DNA of 64,000 nt from BM003 sp963783695 (GCA_963783695.1 CAWAOM010000001.1:1054001-1118000); one strand, 5' to 3'; positions 1 to 9,882 are shown, counted from the stretch's first letter. The notes: generated by a model not told the origin, from the letters alone. A program made the numbers and translations.

Positions 1-804
1 ATAGGCCGCTGCAAGCACAATCAAGTCCTCGCTGTCCGGGCCCGGCAGACGCAGGTCCGAGGCCTCACGTATCTCAAGATAGTCCGGCCTGAATCCCACC
101 GCCACCAGCGCCTCGATCGCATTCTTCTGCAACGCCTGGTAGTCACTCCGGGCGCTTCCGAGAGAGTCCGCAACATCCGCGAGTATCTTTCGCAGCAAAG
201 GCGCTTTCTTGCGTTCAGACTCGGTCAGATAGCGATTGCGCGAGCTGTATGCAAGCCCGTCGGCCTCGCGTCCAATAGGCGCTCCGAGGATTTCGATCGG
301 GAAGTTCAGATCGGAGGTCAGTTTGCGGATGACCAGCAGTTGCTGGAAGTCCTTTTCGCCGAAAACCGCGAGGTCGGGCTGGACGATGTTGAACAACTTG
401 GCCACGACAGTGGCAACGCCCGAGAAATGACCCGGCCGCACCGCGCCGCACAAAATATCGGACATGCCCGGCACTTCGATCCTTGCAGCGTGGGCCTCGC
501 CATCGTCGTACATATCGTTCACCGTCGGGGCAAACAACATATCGACTCCCTCGGCAACGAGAAGTCGTTTGTCCTCATCCAGCGTGCGCGGATATCCGGC
601 AAAATCCTCGGCCGGCCCGAACTGCGTCGGGTTGACGAACACGCTGACGACTACGCGATCGGCACGGTCGCGGGCCAACTGCACCAGTGTCAGATGGCCG
701 GCATGCAGATTCCCCATCGTCGGCACGAAACCAATACTCTGCCCAGCAAGCCGCCAGGACTTTAGCTGTGCGCGGAGCGGAGTAATTGCGGATACGGTCT
801 GCAT
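1..804 (-). CDS. panC: Pantothenate synthetase PanC (3' end cut by window)
   Basis: Joins pantoate and beta-alanine using ATP, the last step of pantothenate (vitamin B5) synthesis in the cytosol. The translation from 804 starts MQTVSAITPLR and shows the ATP-binding signature MGNLHAGHLTLV near residue 29, the GEKDFQQLLVIRK block, and the SSRNRYL segment near residue 190. The family is about 280 residues; about 268 are present and the C-terminus lies beyond position 1. It is 15 bp downstream of panB on the same strand, so the two are almost certainly co-transcribed. Confidence 0.96.
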   Translation of the reverse strand, partial: MQTVSAITPLRAQLKSWRLAGQSIGFVPTMGNLHAGHLTLVQLARDRADRVVVSVFVNPTQFGPAEDFAGYPRTLDEDKRLLVAEGVDMLFAPTVNDMYDDGEAHAARIEVPGMSDILCGAVRPGHFSGVATVVAKLFNIVQPDLAVFGEKDFQQLLVIRKLTSDLNFPIEILGAPIGREADGLAYSSRNRYLTESERKKAPLLRKILADVADSLGSARSDYQALQKNAIEALVAVGFRPDYLEIREASDLRLPGPDSEDLIVLAAAY

Positions 805-819
805 GCCGAATGCCCCTGG

Positions 820-1650
820 TCAGGCGAAACAGTGCTCTTCGGCCGGATATTCGCCGCTTTTGACGGCGGCGACGTAGGCGCGCAATGCCTCCATCGGGCT
901 GCCCGTACTGCTCATGAAGTTCTGAACGAATCGCGGTTTGCGTCCCGGCGTCAGTTCAAGGATGTCGTAGATCACCAGTATCTGGCCATCCACATCGGGC
1001 CCTGCACCGATACCGATCACCGGCACATGCGCGTCCGAAGTAATTTGCGCGCCCAGATCCGACGGAATGCACTCGAGTAACAGGACATCGGCACCAGCCG
1101 CCTCCAGCGCCCGCGCATCAGCGCGCATCTGCTCCGCGGCAGCGCCCTCCCGACCTTGCACCTTGAACCCGCCAATCTTGTGCACTGACTGTGGCTTGAG
1201 TCCCAGATGGGCGCACACCGGTATATCGTGACTCGCGAGGTAGGCGACGATTTCGACCTGGCCGGCACCGCCCTCGAGTTTGACCATCTGTGCGCCGCCT
1301 TCCTGCATCATGCGCACCGCGTTTGCCAGCGCCTGCTCGCGTGTCGAATAGCTCATAAACGGCATATCGGCCATCAGCAACGGGCGGGCCAGGCCGCGGC
1401 TGACCGCGCGGCTGTGGTAGATAATGTCCTCGACGGTAACCGGCACCGTGGTGTCATACCCCTGTATGACCATTCCCAGCGAGTCGCCTACCAGGACCAC
1501 GTCGACTTCCGCCTCATCCACCAGTGCTGCAAAGCTCGCGTCATACGCGGTCAGGCTGGTAATTTTCTCACCCTCCGCTTTCATCTTCTGCAGGGTCGAA
1601 ACATTGACCGGGGGCCGCGGTGAGCCGCGTTGTTGTAATTGTGCGTACAT
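820..1650 (-). CDS. panB: 3-methyl-2-oxobutanoate hydroxymethyltransferase PanB
   Basis: Transfers a hydroxymethyl group from methylene-tetrahydrofolate to ketoisovalerate, giving ketopantoate, the first committed step of pantothenate synthesis. The 276-residue product has the TIM-barrel motifs ITSLTAYDASFA near residue 30, the metal/substrate loop VGDSLGMVIQGYDTT, and AHLGLKPQSVHKIGGF near residue 135. The start at 1650 is chosen over the longer frame from 1674 because an AGGAG box sits 5 bp upstream of this ATG. It lies between the deoxynucleoside kinase gene and panC on the same strand. Confidence 0.97.
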   Translation of the reverse strand: MYAQLQQRGSPRPPVNVSTLQKMKAEGEKITSLTAYDASFAALVDEAEVDVVLVGDSLGMVIQGYDTTVPVTVEDIIYHSRAVSRGLARPLLMADMPFMSYSTREQALANAVRMMQEGGAQMVKLEGGAGQVEIVAYLASHDIPVCAHLGLKPQSVHKIGGFKVQGREGAAAEQMRADARALEAAGADVLLLECIPSDLGAQITSDAHVPVIGIGAGPDVDGQILVIYDILELTPGRKPRFVQNFMSSTGSPMEALRAYVAAVKSGEYPAEEHCFA

Positions 1651-1716
1651 GCTTGCTCCTTGGCGGGCCGACAAGCTTGGCCCAAGGTTGGCGCGACTGC
1701 AATATGCGCGCCGGCT

Positions 1717-2370
1717 TCAGGCCAGTGCGCCAGTCGACGGATTATAGTAATGACGCCCGCTGCGCACCTCCATGATGCGCTCATAAAGCAACTGGTAATC
1801 AGCGGCGTTGTTGACCGGGTCGATGTCCGTCGTATTGACAATCAGCAGCGGCGAGCGATCGTACTGGTGGAAGAATCGCGCATACGATTCCATCAACGCC
1901 TCTAAATAGTCGCGCTGTATACGCTGTTCATGCGCGATACCGCGTAGCGCAATGCGGCGCATCAGCACATCTGCGGGCGCTTGCAAATAGACCACCAGGT
2001 CCGGATCCGGCGCATCGATCGCCAGCTTCGAAAAAATCTGTTCGTACAGACCCAGCTCGTCGGCATCGAGCGTAAGTTCGGCAAACAGGCGGTCCTTATC
2101 CAGCAGAAAATCCGCGACCCGAACCTGTTCGAACATGTCACTCTGACGCAGTTGCTCCATTTGCCGCGCGCGCTGGAACAGAAAAAACAACTGCGCCGGC
2201 AACGCCGCGCCGCGCGGATCTTCGTAGAAGCGGGCCAGAAACGGATTGTCTTCCGGCTCCTCCAGAAGCAGCTCACTGCCAAAACTCTGGGCGAGCCGCC
2301 GCGCCAGACTGGTCTTGCCGACGCCAATCGGCCCCTCGACGACGACATATCGATAGTGATTGTCAGGCAT
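1717..2370 (-). CDS. Deoxynucleoside kinase (dAK/dGK type)
   Basis: Predicted deoxyadenosine/deoxyguanosine kinase that phosphorylates salvaged deoxynucleosides. The 217-residue protein begins with a P-loop, VVVEGPIGVGKTSLARRLA, at residues 9-27. It has the LEEPEDNPFL segment that forms the substrate site and the DRY-like DKDRLFAEL region near residue 92, followed by the VYLQAPADVLMRRI lid region. ATG follows the folK stop by only 5 bp. Its place between folK and panB is a common arrangement in gammaproteobacteria. Substrate preference cannot be read from the sequence. Confidence 0.9.
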   Translation of the reverse strand: MPDNHYRYVVVEGPIGVGKTSLARRLAQSFGSELLLEEPEDNPFLARFYEDPRGAALPAQLFFLFQRARQMEQLRQSDMFEQVRVADFLLDKDRLFAELTLDADELGLYEQIFSKLAIDAPDPDLVVYLQAPADVLMRRIALRGIAHEQRIQRDYLEALMESYARFFHQYDRSPLLIVNTTDIDPVNNAADYQLLYERIMEVRSGRHYYNPSTGALA

Positions 2371-2375
2371 TCGAC

Positions 2376-2873
2376 TCAGCCTATGCGTTCTATACCGTCA
2401 CGGTCGCAGGCGCCGGCAAGCGTCGCAACCCGGCCCTGCCCCGGCACCCATAACTCGGGCGCCAGGTCGCGCAAAGGATACAAGACAAAGTTGCGCCTCG
2501 AAATGCCCGGATGCGGGACCTGCAAGCCGGGCTCGTCCAGTTCGCTCTGTCCGAACACAAGCAGGTCCAGATCGATAATCCTCGGTCCCCACTTTTCACC
2601 ATTGCGAACGCGGCCCATCGCGGCTTCGATCTCGACTAGCGAATCAAGAAAATCCGCGGCGTCAAGGCGCGTGAGCAGCGCCGCAACCGCATTAATATAG
2701 TGTGGCTGATCCGCGCGACCCATCGGCGCGCTGCGATAAAGCGGAGACACCCCTACTAATCGTGTGTCCGCCAGCCCGTGCAGGCGTTCGATCGCACTGT
2801 GCACCTGGCGAGTCGGATTGTCGAGATTACTCCCCAGCCCGACATGAGCCGGCAGCCAGGCAAGATCAGGCAT
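2376..2873 (-). CDS. folK: 2-amino-4-hydroxy-6-hydroxymethyldihydropteridine pyrophosphokinase FolK
   Basis: Transfers pyrophosphate from ATP to hydroxymethyldihydropterin in folate synthesis. Starting at MPDLAWLPAHVGLGSN (2873), the 165-residue product has the family size. It shows GLGSNLDNP, the VSPLYRSAPMG loop, and the DLDLLVFG / HPGISRRNFVLYPLRDLAPE blocks containing the ATP and metal ligands. The frame is open upstream to 3104, but that part only shadows pcnB. The chosen ATG overlaps the pcnB stop by 8 bp, typical of coupled genes. Confidence 0.95.
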   Translation of the reverse strand: MPDLAWLPAHVGLGSNLDNPTRQVHSAIERLHGLADTRLVGVSPLYRSAPMGRADQPHYINAVAALLTRLDAADFLDSLVEIEAAMGRVRNGEKWGPRIIDLDLLVFGQSELDEPGLQVPHPGISRRNFVLYPLRDLAPELWVPGQGRVATLAGACDRDGIERIG

Positions 2874-4215
2874 TTTTCTGGTCACCGCCGCCGGAACGGC
2901 GCCGGCGGCGCTTGCGCGGACGGCGGCTACCCGACCGTTCGTTGCCCAGCACCTCTCGCCTTTGCTCTTCCGGGTCCAGTTCCTGCAGCCGGGTCCACCA
3001 GTCCGCGAGTTCCTGTTCGACCTCACCGGCCTCGGCCCGAAGCAGCAGGAAATCGTAGGCTGCGCGAAATCGTGGATGCGCCAGCAGTCGCATCGCACGG
3101 CCACCCTGACGCCTTTCGAAGCGCGGCTGCATGCACAGGATGTCTTTCATCGGGGTGGTGAATCTGCGCGGCACGGAGATTTTCGATTGCTGTCGGACAA
3201 TAACTTCGTCGCAGGCCGCCGATAACGCCATCACCAGATTGGAGCCCTCCGCGACGTGGGCTTTTGCGGCGCGACTGATCGGACCCCACAACAGGACCGC
3301 GAATAAAAACGCCGGCGTTATTGGCTTGCGCTCCGCAACTCTGGCATCGGTATTCGCCAGGCCGTGGGTCAGCAGATGGCGGAACGAATCCGCGTCCTCA
3401 AGCCCCAGTTCGCGATCGGAACTCGGGAAAAGATGACGAAAAAGGTCGTAGTGGCGCAGGTGTTCGAAAGAGGCTAGCGCATGCCCCGACTGGAACAGCT
3501 TCAGGATTTCCTCGAACAACCGCGCCGGCGGCACATCGTCGAGCAGACCGCCCAGCTCAGACAACGGCTTTTCGGTCTCGGCATCGATACGGAATCCGAG
3601 CTTCGCCGCGAACCGAACCGCACGCAGCATACGCACCGGGTCTTCGCGATAGCGTACTTCCGGATCACCAATCAGCCGCAGGGTACCGGCTGCGACATCC
3701 GCGGCGCCGTCGCAATAATCCCAGATCGAGAAATCCGCGATGTTGTAATAGAGGGCATTGGCGGTGAAGTCGCGGCGCCACACATCCTGATCGATATCGC
3801 CATAGACGTTGTCGCGCAGAATCCGTCCACCCACGTCGCGGACATGATCGCTGTCCTCTTCCTCGTGGATGTCGGCACGCGCGCGAAACGTCGCGACTTC
3901 GATGATCTCGCGGCCAAACCGGACATGCGCCAGGCGAAAGCGCCGTCCGATCAGCCGGCAATTGCGAAACAACTGCCGCACCTCATCGGGGCTGGCATCG
4001 GTAACGATGTCGAAATCCTTGGGTTCGCGGCCTAACAACAGATCGCGGACACCGCCGCCGACCAGGAATGCCTGATATCCCGAACTCTTCAGCCGGTAAA
4101 GCACCTTCAAAGCAGGTTTCGAGATATTGGCCCGCGAGACGCTGTGCTCGGGCCGGGGGATTACCTTGGCGGGGCGGGTCCAGTCGTGACCGGGCGGCTG
4201 GGACTCTCCTTGCAA
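2866..4215 (-). CDS. pcnB: Poly(A) polymerase I PcnB
   Basis: Adds 3' poly(A) tails that promote RNA decay. The 449-residue product matches PcnB: IPRPEHSVSRANISKPALK, the nucleotidyltransferase core FLVGGGVRDLLLG near residue 50 with the metal-binding pair KDFDIVTDA, and RFRLAHVRFGREIIEVATFR. An Arg/Lys-rich C-terminal tail (RRPRKRRRRRSGGG) fits RNA binding. There is no ATG near the start. TTG at 4215 is the likeliest start, because an in-frame stop lies a few codons upstream. First gene of the folK-dNK-panBC group. Confidence 0.95.
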   Translation of the reverse strand: MQGESQPPGHDWTRPAKVIPRPEHSVSRANISKPALKVLYRLKSSGYQAFLVGGGVRDLLLGREPKDFDIVTDASPDEVRQLFRNCRLIGRRFRLAHVRFGREIIEVATFRARADIHEEEDSDHVRDVGGRILRDNVYGDIDQDVWRRDFTANALYYNIADFSIWDYCDGAADVAAGTLRLIGDPEVRYREDPVRMLRAVRFAAKLGFRIDAETEKPLSELGGLLDDVPPARLFEEILKLFQSGHALASFEHLRHYDLFRHLFPSSDRELGLEDADSFRHLLTHGLANTDARVAERKPITPAFLFAVLLWGPISRAAKAHVAEGSNLVMALSAACDEVIVRQQSKISVPRRFTTPMKDILCMQPRFERRQGGRAMRLLAHPRFRAAYDFLLLRAEAGEVEQELADWWTRLQELDPEEQRREVLGNERSGSRRPRKRRRRRSGGGDQKNA

Positions 4216-4228
4216 ACTTCTATACCAC

Positions 4229-4256
4229 TTGAGCTAAGTTAATGGCGCCGTATAAT
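4229..4256 (+). promoter_or_regulatory. Sigma-70-type promoter for tRNA-Glu
   Basis: TTGAGC at 4229-4234 and a perfect TATAAT at 4251-4256 are separated by 16 bp and point at the tRNA gene. The predicted transcription start is near 4263, about 34 bp before the mature tRNA. It sits in the gap between divergent pcnB and the tRNA. Confidence 0.7.
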
Positions 4257-4296
4257 AGCAGCCTTCCTGTCGGGCGGCATCGCCCACCAGTTCCGC

Positions 4297-4372
4297 GCTC
4301 CCTTCGTCTAGTGGCCTAGGACGTCGGCCTCTCACGCCGAAAACAGGGGTTCGAGTCCCCTAGGGAGCGCCA
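4297..4372 (+). tRNA. tRNA-Glu (anticodon CTC)
   Basis: A 76-nt cloverleaf with encoded CCA. Acceptor GCTCCCT pairs with AGGGAGC. The anticodon stem TCGGC/GCCGA encloses the loop CTCTCAC, giving anticodon CTC, which reads GAG. The T arm AGGGG-TTCGAGT-CCCCT is canonical. Most gammaproteobacterial tRNA-Glu genes have TTC. A CTC isoacceptor fits a GC-rich genome with heavy GAG use. Confidence 0.95.
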
Positions 4373-4574
4373 ATTCCAGTCATCCATTTCGAATCCTTCC
4401 GGTTTCTGGCAGTTCCTCGCAAGGTCATTTCATTGCAAACGCAGAAACTCGGGGGGCGTCGCTCATATGGAAAATCTAAACGCGGGATTGAATCCAGCGA
4501 CGCAATCCGGCCACACTTCCCCGTCCCGGCTGGCGCCACGTCCAGCCCGGCCTGCGAGTGCCATCCGTGGCAGA

Positions 4575-5006
4575 TTAGTGGTGCACGACCTTGTCGATGA
4601 TCTCGTGCACTTCCTTCTCGAGCGTGGCCGAGGGCGTGACGACGACGTCGCGGTCGTGCACGGTCGCACAGTACCGGTTCACGTTTGCGTTACGCTCATA
4701 GGCTCGCCGCAGCTGGTCCAGCAATTTTTCCACTTCGAGGGGTTTCAAGCCATGCTCTTCAACCAGAGTATTCAGGCCGCTGATCTTGCCGTCGTGAATC
4801 CATGCCAAGCCGAATTTCTTCGGCGGTTTGCCGATGAAAACGTAGGCGGCATGCTCCGACGGAACAATTTCAAGACGATCCTTTACCTGGTCTGCTAATT
4901 GATCCAGCTCTTTTTCGACCTGGGCGACACGCGAGGCCGCCGCGCTGTTCTGATCGATGGCCGGGAAATCCGGCTTGCTCGAGAAAAGACTACCTAAAAG
5001 ACCCAT
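4575..5006 (-). CDS. Uncharacterised 143-residue cytosolic protein
   Basis: Begins MGLLGSLFSSKPDFPAID at 5006 behind a strong AGGAGGAAG ribosome site, which rules out the longer frame from 5069. It has no signal peptide or membrane segment. Residues about 20-50 are helical and acidic/basic (coiled-coil-like), followed by a compact region (HAAYVFIGKPPKKFGLAWI) and a His-rich end. I do not recognise the family. It stands alone, convergent to the tRNA-Glu gene. Confidence 0.8.
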   Translation of the reverse strand: MGLLGSLFSSKPDFPAIDQNSAAASRVAQVEKELDQLADQVKDRLEIVPSEHAAYVFIGKPPKKFGLAWIHDGKISGLNTLVEEHGLKPLEVEKLLDQLRRAYERNANVNRYCATVHDRDVVVTPSATLEKEVHEIIDKVVHH

Positions 5007-5594
5007 GACTTCCTCCTGTCGATGCTGAGTCTCGCGACTGGAATAGTCACTAATAATCGTAGTCAACACGGACCAAGATTTCTACTCTGCGCCGCCTTGC
5101 ACACTCCTCCGTCAATGACACAGTCGAGAAATAAAGTTTTCGACCTTTTTGATCTGTCGCCGGAACAGGGCGGGCGTGTCTGTCCCCGATCTTGCGTCGA
5201 TGCTTACCTATTGCGAACGTCAATCCAGTGACAAATGATCCGGCACGCCAATCGGCGCCGCATCCGGGGAGCGAAAAGTGCTGCTGCAGCGGTCCAGCAA
5301 ATTGATGCAAGGCCTCGCGGCCGCCAGGGCCGCAATTCGTTCCCCATCGCCCACGCGGACCCCGACGAGCCCTGCCACAAGTCATGCTCAAAAAAGCGCC
5401 GAGGACCTTGAGTCGCGCGTCTGCATGTCTGATGGGTAGCGCCCGCCGAGGACGACCGCGATGCGGCCGCTCAGTAGCAGATACCGCGGGAATAGGCCTT
5501 ACCCACAAAGCGATCGAGGTATTGCGACAGCGCGTCAGGATCAGTGTTCAGCACTCCTTGCCACGCGCCCGCTGCACCGTTCCCGCCACTTCTT
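5007..5594. other. Gene-less stretch, no support for coding
   Basis: Open frames here (for example 5050-5508 on minus) are Arg/Gly/Pro-rich, lack ribosome sites and read as chance frames in GC-rich DNA. I see no RNA gene or clear terminator. Confidence 0.5.
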
Positions 5595-7410
5595 CTACCG
5601 GATGGTTACCAGCACCGCATCGGCAATCACGAAACCGGCGGAGTCATTGCGCAGGCTAACGGTCAACGTCGATCCCGCAACCAGCCCTGAAACCGCGCAC
5701 AGCCCGTTGAACTGACCGCCGTTCGCACGCTGGTCCACCGGTGCACCACAGTCCTGCGGCGCACCGCCGTCGACCGAGTACATGTACTGCACACTCGACG
5801 CGCGGTTGGATGCCGCCGACCACTGCGCCGCAACGTCATAACTGCCGTTGGCCGCGATGGCGTAGGTCCAGCTCGCCGTCTTGCCGCCCTTGCCCGCCCT
5901 CTTGTCATGCGTATAGTCGGTGGCGTAGTAACCCGGCCACCGCGCCGACATGGCCCACGAACCCACCGTTGCGAAGCCCGTATCCGTATTGTCGCAGATC
6001 GGTGCAGGGCAAACCGCCCCGCCTGCCGGCTGCACTGTGACCATCTGCGTCACACCGTCGGTCGCGCCCTGGTCATCGGTCACCGTCAGGCTCACGTCGT
6101 AACTGCCCGCCGCGGCATACGCGTGCGAGGGCGCAAAACCCGCGCCAAACGTCCCGTCTCCGAAGTCCCAGTCGTAGCTGACGATGCTGCCATCCGGATC
6201 ATCCGAACCACTGCCGTCAAAATCCATCGTCAGCGTCCCCGGTTGCTGGCCGGTAGTGAACTCCGCTATCGGCGGCGAATTGCCATTGCCACCCAGCTCG
6301 ATCCGTACCGCATCGGCGATCACGAAACCGGCGGAATCATTGCGCAGGCTGATGGTCAACGTCGATCCCGCAACCAGCCCTGCAACCGTGCACAGCCCAT
6401 TGAACTGACCGCCGTTCGCACGCTGGTCCACCGGTGCACCACAGTCCTGCGGCGCACCGCCGTCGACCGAGTACACGTACTGCACTCTCGACGCCGCGGT
6501 TGGATGCCGCCGACCACTGCGCCGCAACGTCATAACTGCCGTTGGCCGCGATGGCGTAGGTCCAGCTCGCCGTCTTCCCGCCTTTGCCCGAGCGCTTGTC
6601 ATGCGCATAGTCGCTGGCGTAGTAACCCGGCCACCGGCTCGAACTGGCCCATGAACCCACCGTGTTGAAACCCGTGTCCGCGTTGTCGCAGACCGGCGCC
6701 GGGCAAACCGCCCCGCCCGCCGGCTGCACTGCCACCATCTGCGCCACACCATCCGTCGCGCCCCGGTCATCGGTCACCGTCAGGCTCACGTCGTAACTGC
6801 CCGCTGCCGCATACGTATGCGATGGCGCCACTCCCGTGCCAAACGTCCCGTCGCCGAAGTCCCAGTCGTAGCTGACGATGCTGCCATCCGGATCATCCGA
6901 ACCACTGCCGTCAAAATCGATCGTCAGCGTCCCCGGTTGCTGGCCGGTAGTGAACTCCGCCATCGGCGGCGAATTGCCATTGCCACCCAGCTCGATCCGT
7001 ACCGCATCGGCAATCACGAAACCGGCGGAGTCATTGCGCAGGCTGATGGTCAACGTCGATCCCGCAACCAGCCCTGCAACCGTGCACAGCCCATTGAACT
7101 GACCACCGTTCGCACGCTGGTCCACCGGTGCACCACAGTCCTGCGGCGCACCGCCGTCGACCGAGTACACGTACTGCACACTCGACGCGCGGTTGGATGC
7201 CGCCGACCACTGCGCCGCAACGTCATAACTGCCGTTGGCCGCGACAGCATAAGTCCAGCTCGCCGTCTTGCCGCCTTTGCCCGAGCGCTTGTCATGCGCA
7301 TAGTCGCTGGCGTAGTAACCCGGCCACCGGCTCGAACTGGCCCATGAACCCACCGTGTTGAAACCCGTGTCCGCGTTGTCGCAGACCGGTGCAGGGCAAA
7401 TCGCCCCGCC
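5595..7410 (-). repeat. Near-identical 693-bp tandem repeats (golvesin+PKD modules)
   Basis: Matching landmarks recur every 693 bp: gttcgcacgc at 5721, 6414 and 7108, and gggcaaac/t at 6007, 6701 and 7394. The interval spanning 6493-6496 is 694 rather than 693, exposing the single extra base. 693 bp is exactly 231 codons, so the units are in frame when the extra base is ignored. Copy 3 (towards 5595) contains only the golvesin half. High nucleotide identity indicates recent duplication or gene conversion. Confidence 0.9.
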
Positions 7411-8502
7411 CGCCGAACCATCATCGATGCTGACGTTAAAACGAGTCAGAACCAGATCAATGCGATTTGCAATGGTGACTGTGTCACTGCCGGCATACAG
7501 GAGCCCCACTCCCCGGTTGAGTCCATCGTCACCGACAATGAGTGAGCCCGAATCTCCGCCGGCGCTGAATCCGGCAGGCCCGATAATGATCTGATCGACA
7601 AACATCGCAACCTGAGAGCATTGCGGCGCGTCGTAGCAGACGGAGACCGAGGCATTAATAGTGTTGACGCTGCCGCTGGTGAAACGTGTCGTCCGGCCGA
7701 CTTTTTGCACCGCTGCGCCAAGAAGCAGCCCCAGATTCTCATCGCCAATTGAATCGGCAATCCCGTAAGCCGGGTGCAGCGTGGAACTCGGGGTACCGTA
7801 CCCGGCGACCGAGCCGAATTGACCAGTTGGCGTTGCAAAGCCGATTTCGTCGGCGCTCGACAGCGCTATTCCTGCATCGATCGTGTTCGGTCCGACAAAA
7901 TCTAGGGGCTCGAAGTCGAAAAGCGTGGCAATAACGTCATCCGGGTTTGCCCCACCGTCCAATGACCCGGGTTGCACGATGCCATCACCAAAGACCGCCA
8001 GATTCAGATCAGCAATGACGTGATTATTGCTTAATATAAAGACGTTGCTGCCGTCAGTTACACGAGCACCCAACGTGCCGGCCGTCACTGCGGGGTGGCC
8101 CACGGATACCCCGATGGGCACCGGCACTGGCCAGCGTTCGCTGGTGCTACAGATGTTGTTTCCGGACGTTTCACAGGTCGGTCCGCGGAAGGCCACGATT
8201 CGATTGCTCAACTCCTTGTGCACGCGCACGCCGTCGATACTTTGCGGCGTCACGGCGTCTTCGCTGGTAACCAAGACCTTTATGACTGGTTCGCCCTTGG
8301 AATCGAGACCGACGCCGCTGGCGACCACATGGGGAATTGTCATTAACGCAGCGGCCTGACGCTGATGAACGAGGACGACGCCATTTACCCGCGCTACCTG
8401 TTGCTGAGTGGGCAACACGTCGCTGGCGACGGCAGCGAACCCGGCCAGGATGGAAGCGAAAACGACTGAAAGTCTTGTTGGCAACCCTGGTCTGGATTTC
8501 AT
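5595..8502 (-). pseudogene. Secreted trypsin-like protease with golvesin-like and PKD repeats, frameshifted
   Basis: Reading from ATG 8502, a signal peptide (MKSRPGLPTRLSVVFASILAG, then AVASDV) precedes a chymotrypsin-fold protease. Its probable triad is His in SNNHVIADLN, Asp in NTIDAGIAL and Ser in AGGDSGSLIVG. Then come three copies of a golvesin C-terminal-like domain (CDNADTGF...ADAVRIE) separated by two PKD domains (SYDWDFGDGTFG, SYDVSLTVTDD). One extra base near 6493-6496, inside the second golvesin copy, shifts the frame. The upstream frame then runs to 6337, while the intact remainder (second half of copy 2, PKD2, copy 3) reads on in another frame to the stop at 5595. Repaired, it would be about 968 residues. 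The change is either a real mutation, which would still leave the protease intact, or an assembly error in repeats. Confidence 0.82.
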
Positions 8503-9555
8503 TAGCTTTTCCGTTTCGGTCAAAATATCTGTTCTGCTGAGTGTAGTGAACAGATCGATCTCTCGCTGCTTCAATCCACGATTCTGATCCAGGCCCGACG
8601 GATTCAGTCCTGTGCGAGACCCCCAATAATCGTTTCCGCGTGCGGATGATCAGCGGATTCCGGGATACCTTATGGCAGCCTTACCGAACGAGTGCCCCGG
8701 CAACAGAGTGGGCACTTGGCCCGATTGCATGGTAGTTCGCGCCATACTCCGAATAGGTTAGCTTACGTTAGGGGCTACCCGAAAACGGGTCCACGGGTGA
8801 TGCGAAATTTTCCCATTCTTCAACTCCGGTTAGAGGAAACCCCGCGATGAAGCGGAGGCGCCGTACCCTAGAGAAGATGATTTCGATACGGAAGGAGCAC
8901 GTAGCCGCAGCCGCGTTACAACTGCCGGCGATCAATCTGATCGGGTCGTGGCCCGGGCCGCATCGGCCAGGATAGTCTCACGGCTCCCCGTCGATGGGAG
9001 GCGTTCCGACATTCGATACAAGTCGCGGCGTATTCACGCCGAGGACCTGCAAATCCGCGCAACCCCGTGCCGGCCGGTCGTCCGAGATAAAAATTGCCGC
9101 AATTGCGCTATCAGCAACATGCATCCAGCGGCTACCAAATTAGCGCGATGCGATCGGGCTTGTAAAGCAACGCATCTCGACCCGTCTTCGCATTTGTTTC
9201 AACGAAACAATAGCCTGCACTACCGTGCCGGTGATCACCAACAGCCCCGCTACCAAGCATCGACAACCGTCATGTTTCCGAGGCGCGGCAACGCCCCGAA
9301 CGGACCCCTGGAAAATGCATTCGTGGCGCGATCGCATCAGTGTCAATCAATAAATGTTAATCCCGATTTGGCGCCGTTTCCGCGACCTGCCAACGACGAT
9401 TCGGCCGCCAGTCAACAAGTATCGCGAAGCCCGGTCTACCGCTTGCAGCATCTCGCAGATCTAACGGGGACCTGGTCCCGCGAGCCCTCAACCGGTACTT
9501 CGCTGTGCTCGCGCGAACCTCACACGCCGAGCCACCTCAGCACAATGCTTACTCT
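8503..9555. other. Long gene-less stretch
   Basis: About 1 kb with no convincing gene. A 206-residue open frame on plus (8948-9568) has poor composition, no ribosome site and no recognisable motif. A short frame from 8847 (MKRRRRTLEKMISIRKEHV) is Arg/Lys-rich and ends after 42 codons. I saw no tRNA or terminator. Possibly a decayed accessory region. Confidence 0.5.
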
Positions 9556-9757
9556 CTGCTACTTTTAGTCTATGCCGTTCAGGAGAAGAAGAATGTGGCG
9601 AATCCTTGGAATTCTGTGTTGGGGCCTGATCGTCGCGGCATGCGGCGGCGATGACGGCAGCATTGACTCTTACGCAGCTGGCGTCGAGGCACACACGACG
9701 GCCAGGACCGCAATGGTCAATGTCCTCGAGGGCGTGACCGACGAGGCTTCGGCTAAC
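9556..9757 (+). repeat. 202-bp direct repeat, copy 1
   Basis: Matches 13071-13272 with only two mismatches (in the codons after HTT). It contains the ribosome site and first 55 codons of a small lipoprotein gene. Identity stops abruptly at GGCTAAC. The two copies are direct repeats 3515 bp apart and flank the ASPIC/FG-GAP gene. Confidence 0.95.
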
Positions 9758-9811
9758 GCAGCGGCCGCAAATCCAGAATATCCACAAATATTGCGTACAC
9801 CTCCTGTCTAG
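9593..9811 (+). pseudogene. Truncated duplicate of the 13108 lipoprotein gene
   Basis: Starts at MWRILGILCWGLIVAACGGD with the same AGGAG ribosome site and lipobox as the full copy. After codon 55 the homology ends and 17 unrelated codons (...EYPQILRTPPV) lead to a stop. The 72-residue product keeps the lipoprotein signal and the first short helical part but lacks the long helical body. It might still be expressed as a small lipoprotein. I read it as a duplication fragment. Confidence 0.8.
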
Positions 9812-9882
9812 ATACCCGAAGGCCAATTGGCCGGCTGCCAATAACCCGGCCAATGAACCTACTGAGAGGTATTTCTTCTACC

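Noticed and set aside
5595..6770. Separate 391-codon gene starting at 6770
   Set aside because: Its N-terminal part (MTGARRMVW and following) is out-of-frame repeat sequence. Only the part after about 6490 continues the protease gene, so it is the downstream half of one frameshifted gene.
8948..9568. 206-codon open frame on the plus strand
   Set aside because: No ribosome site, no domain, poor composition, and its end runs into the duplicated lipoprotein leader in another frame.
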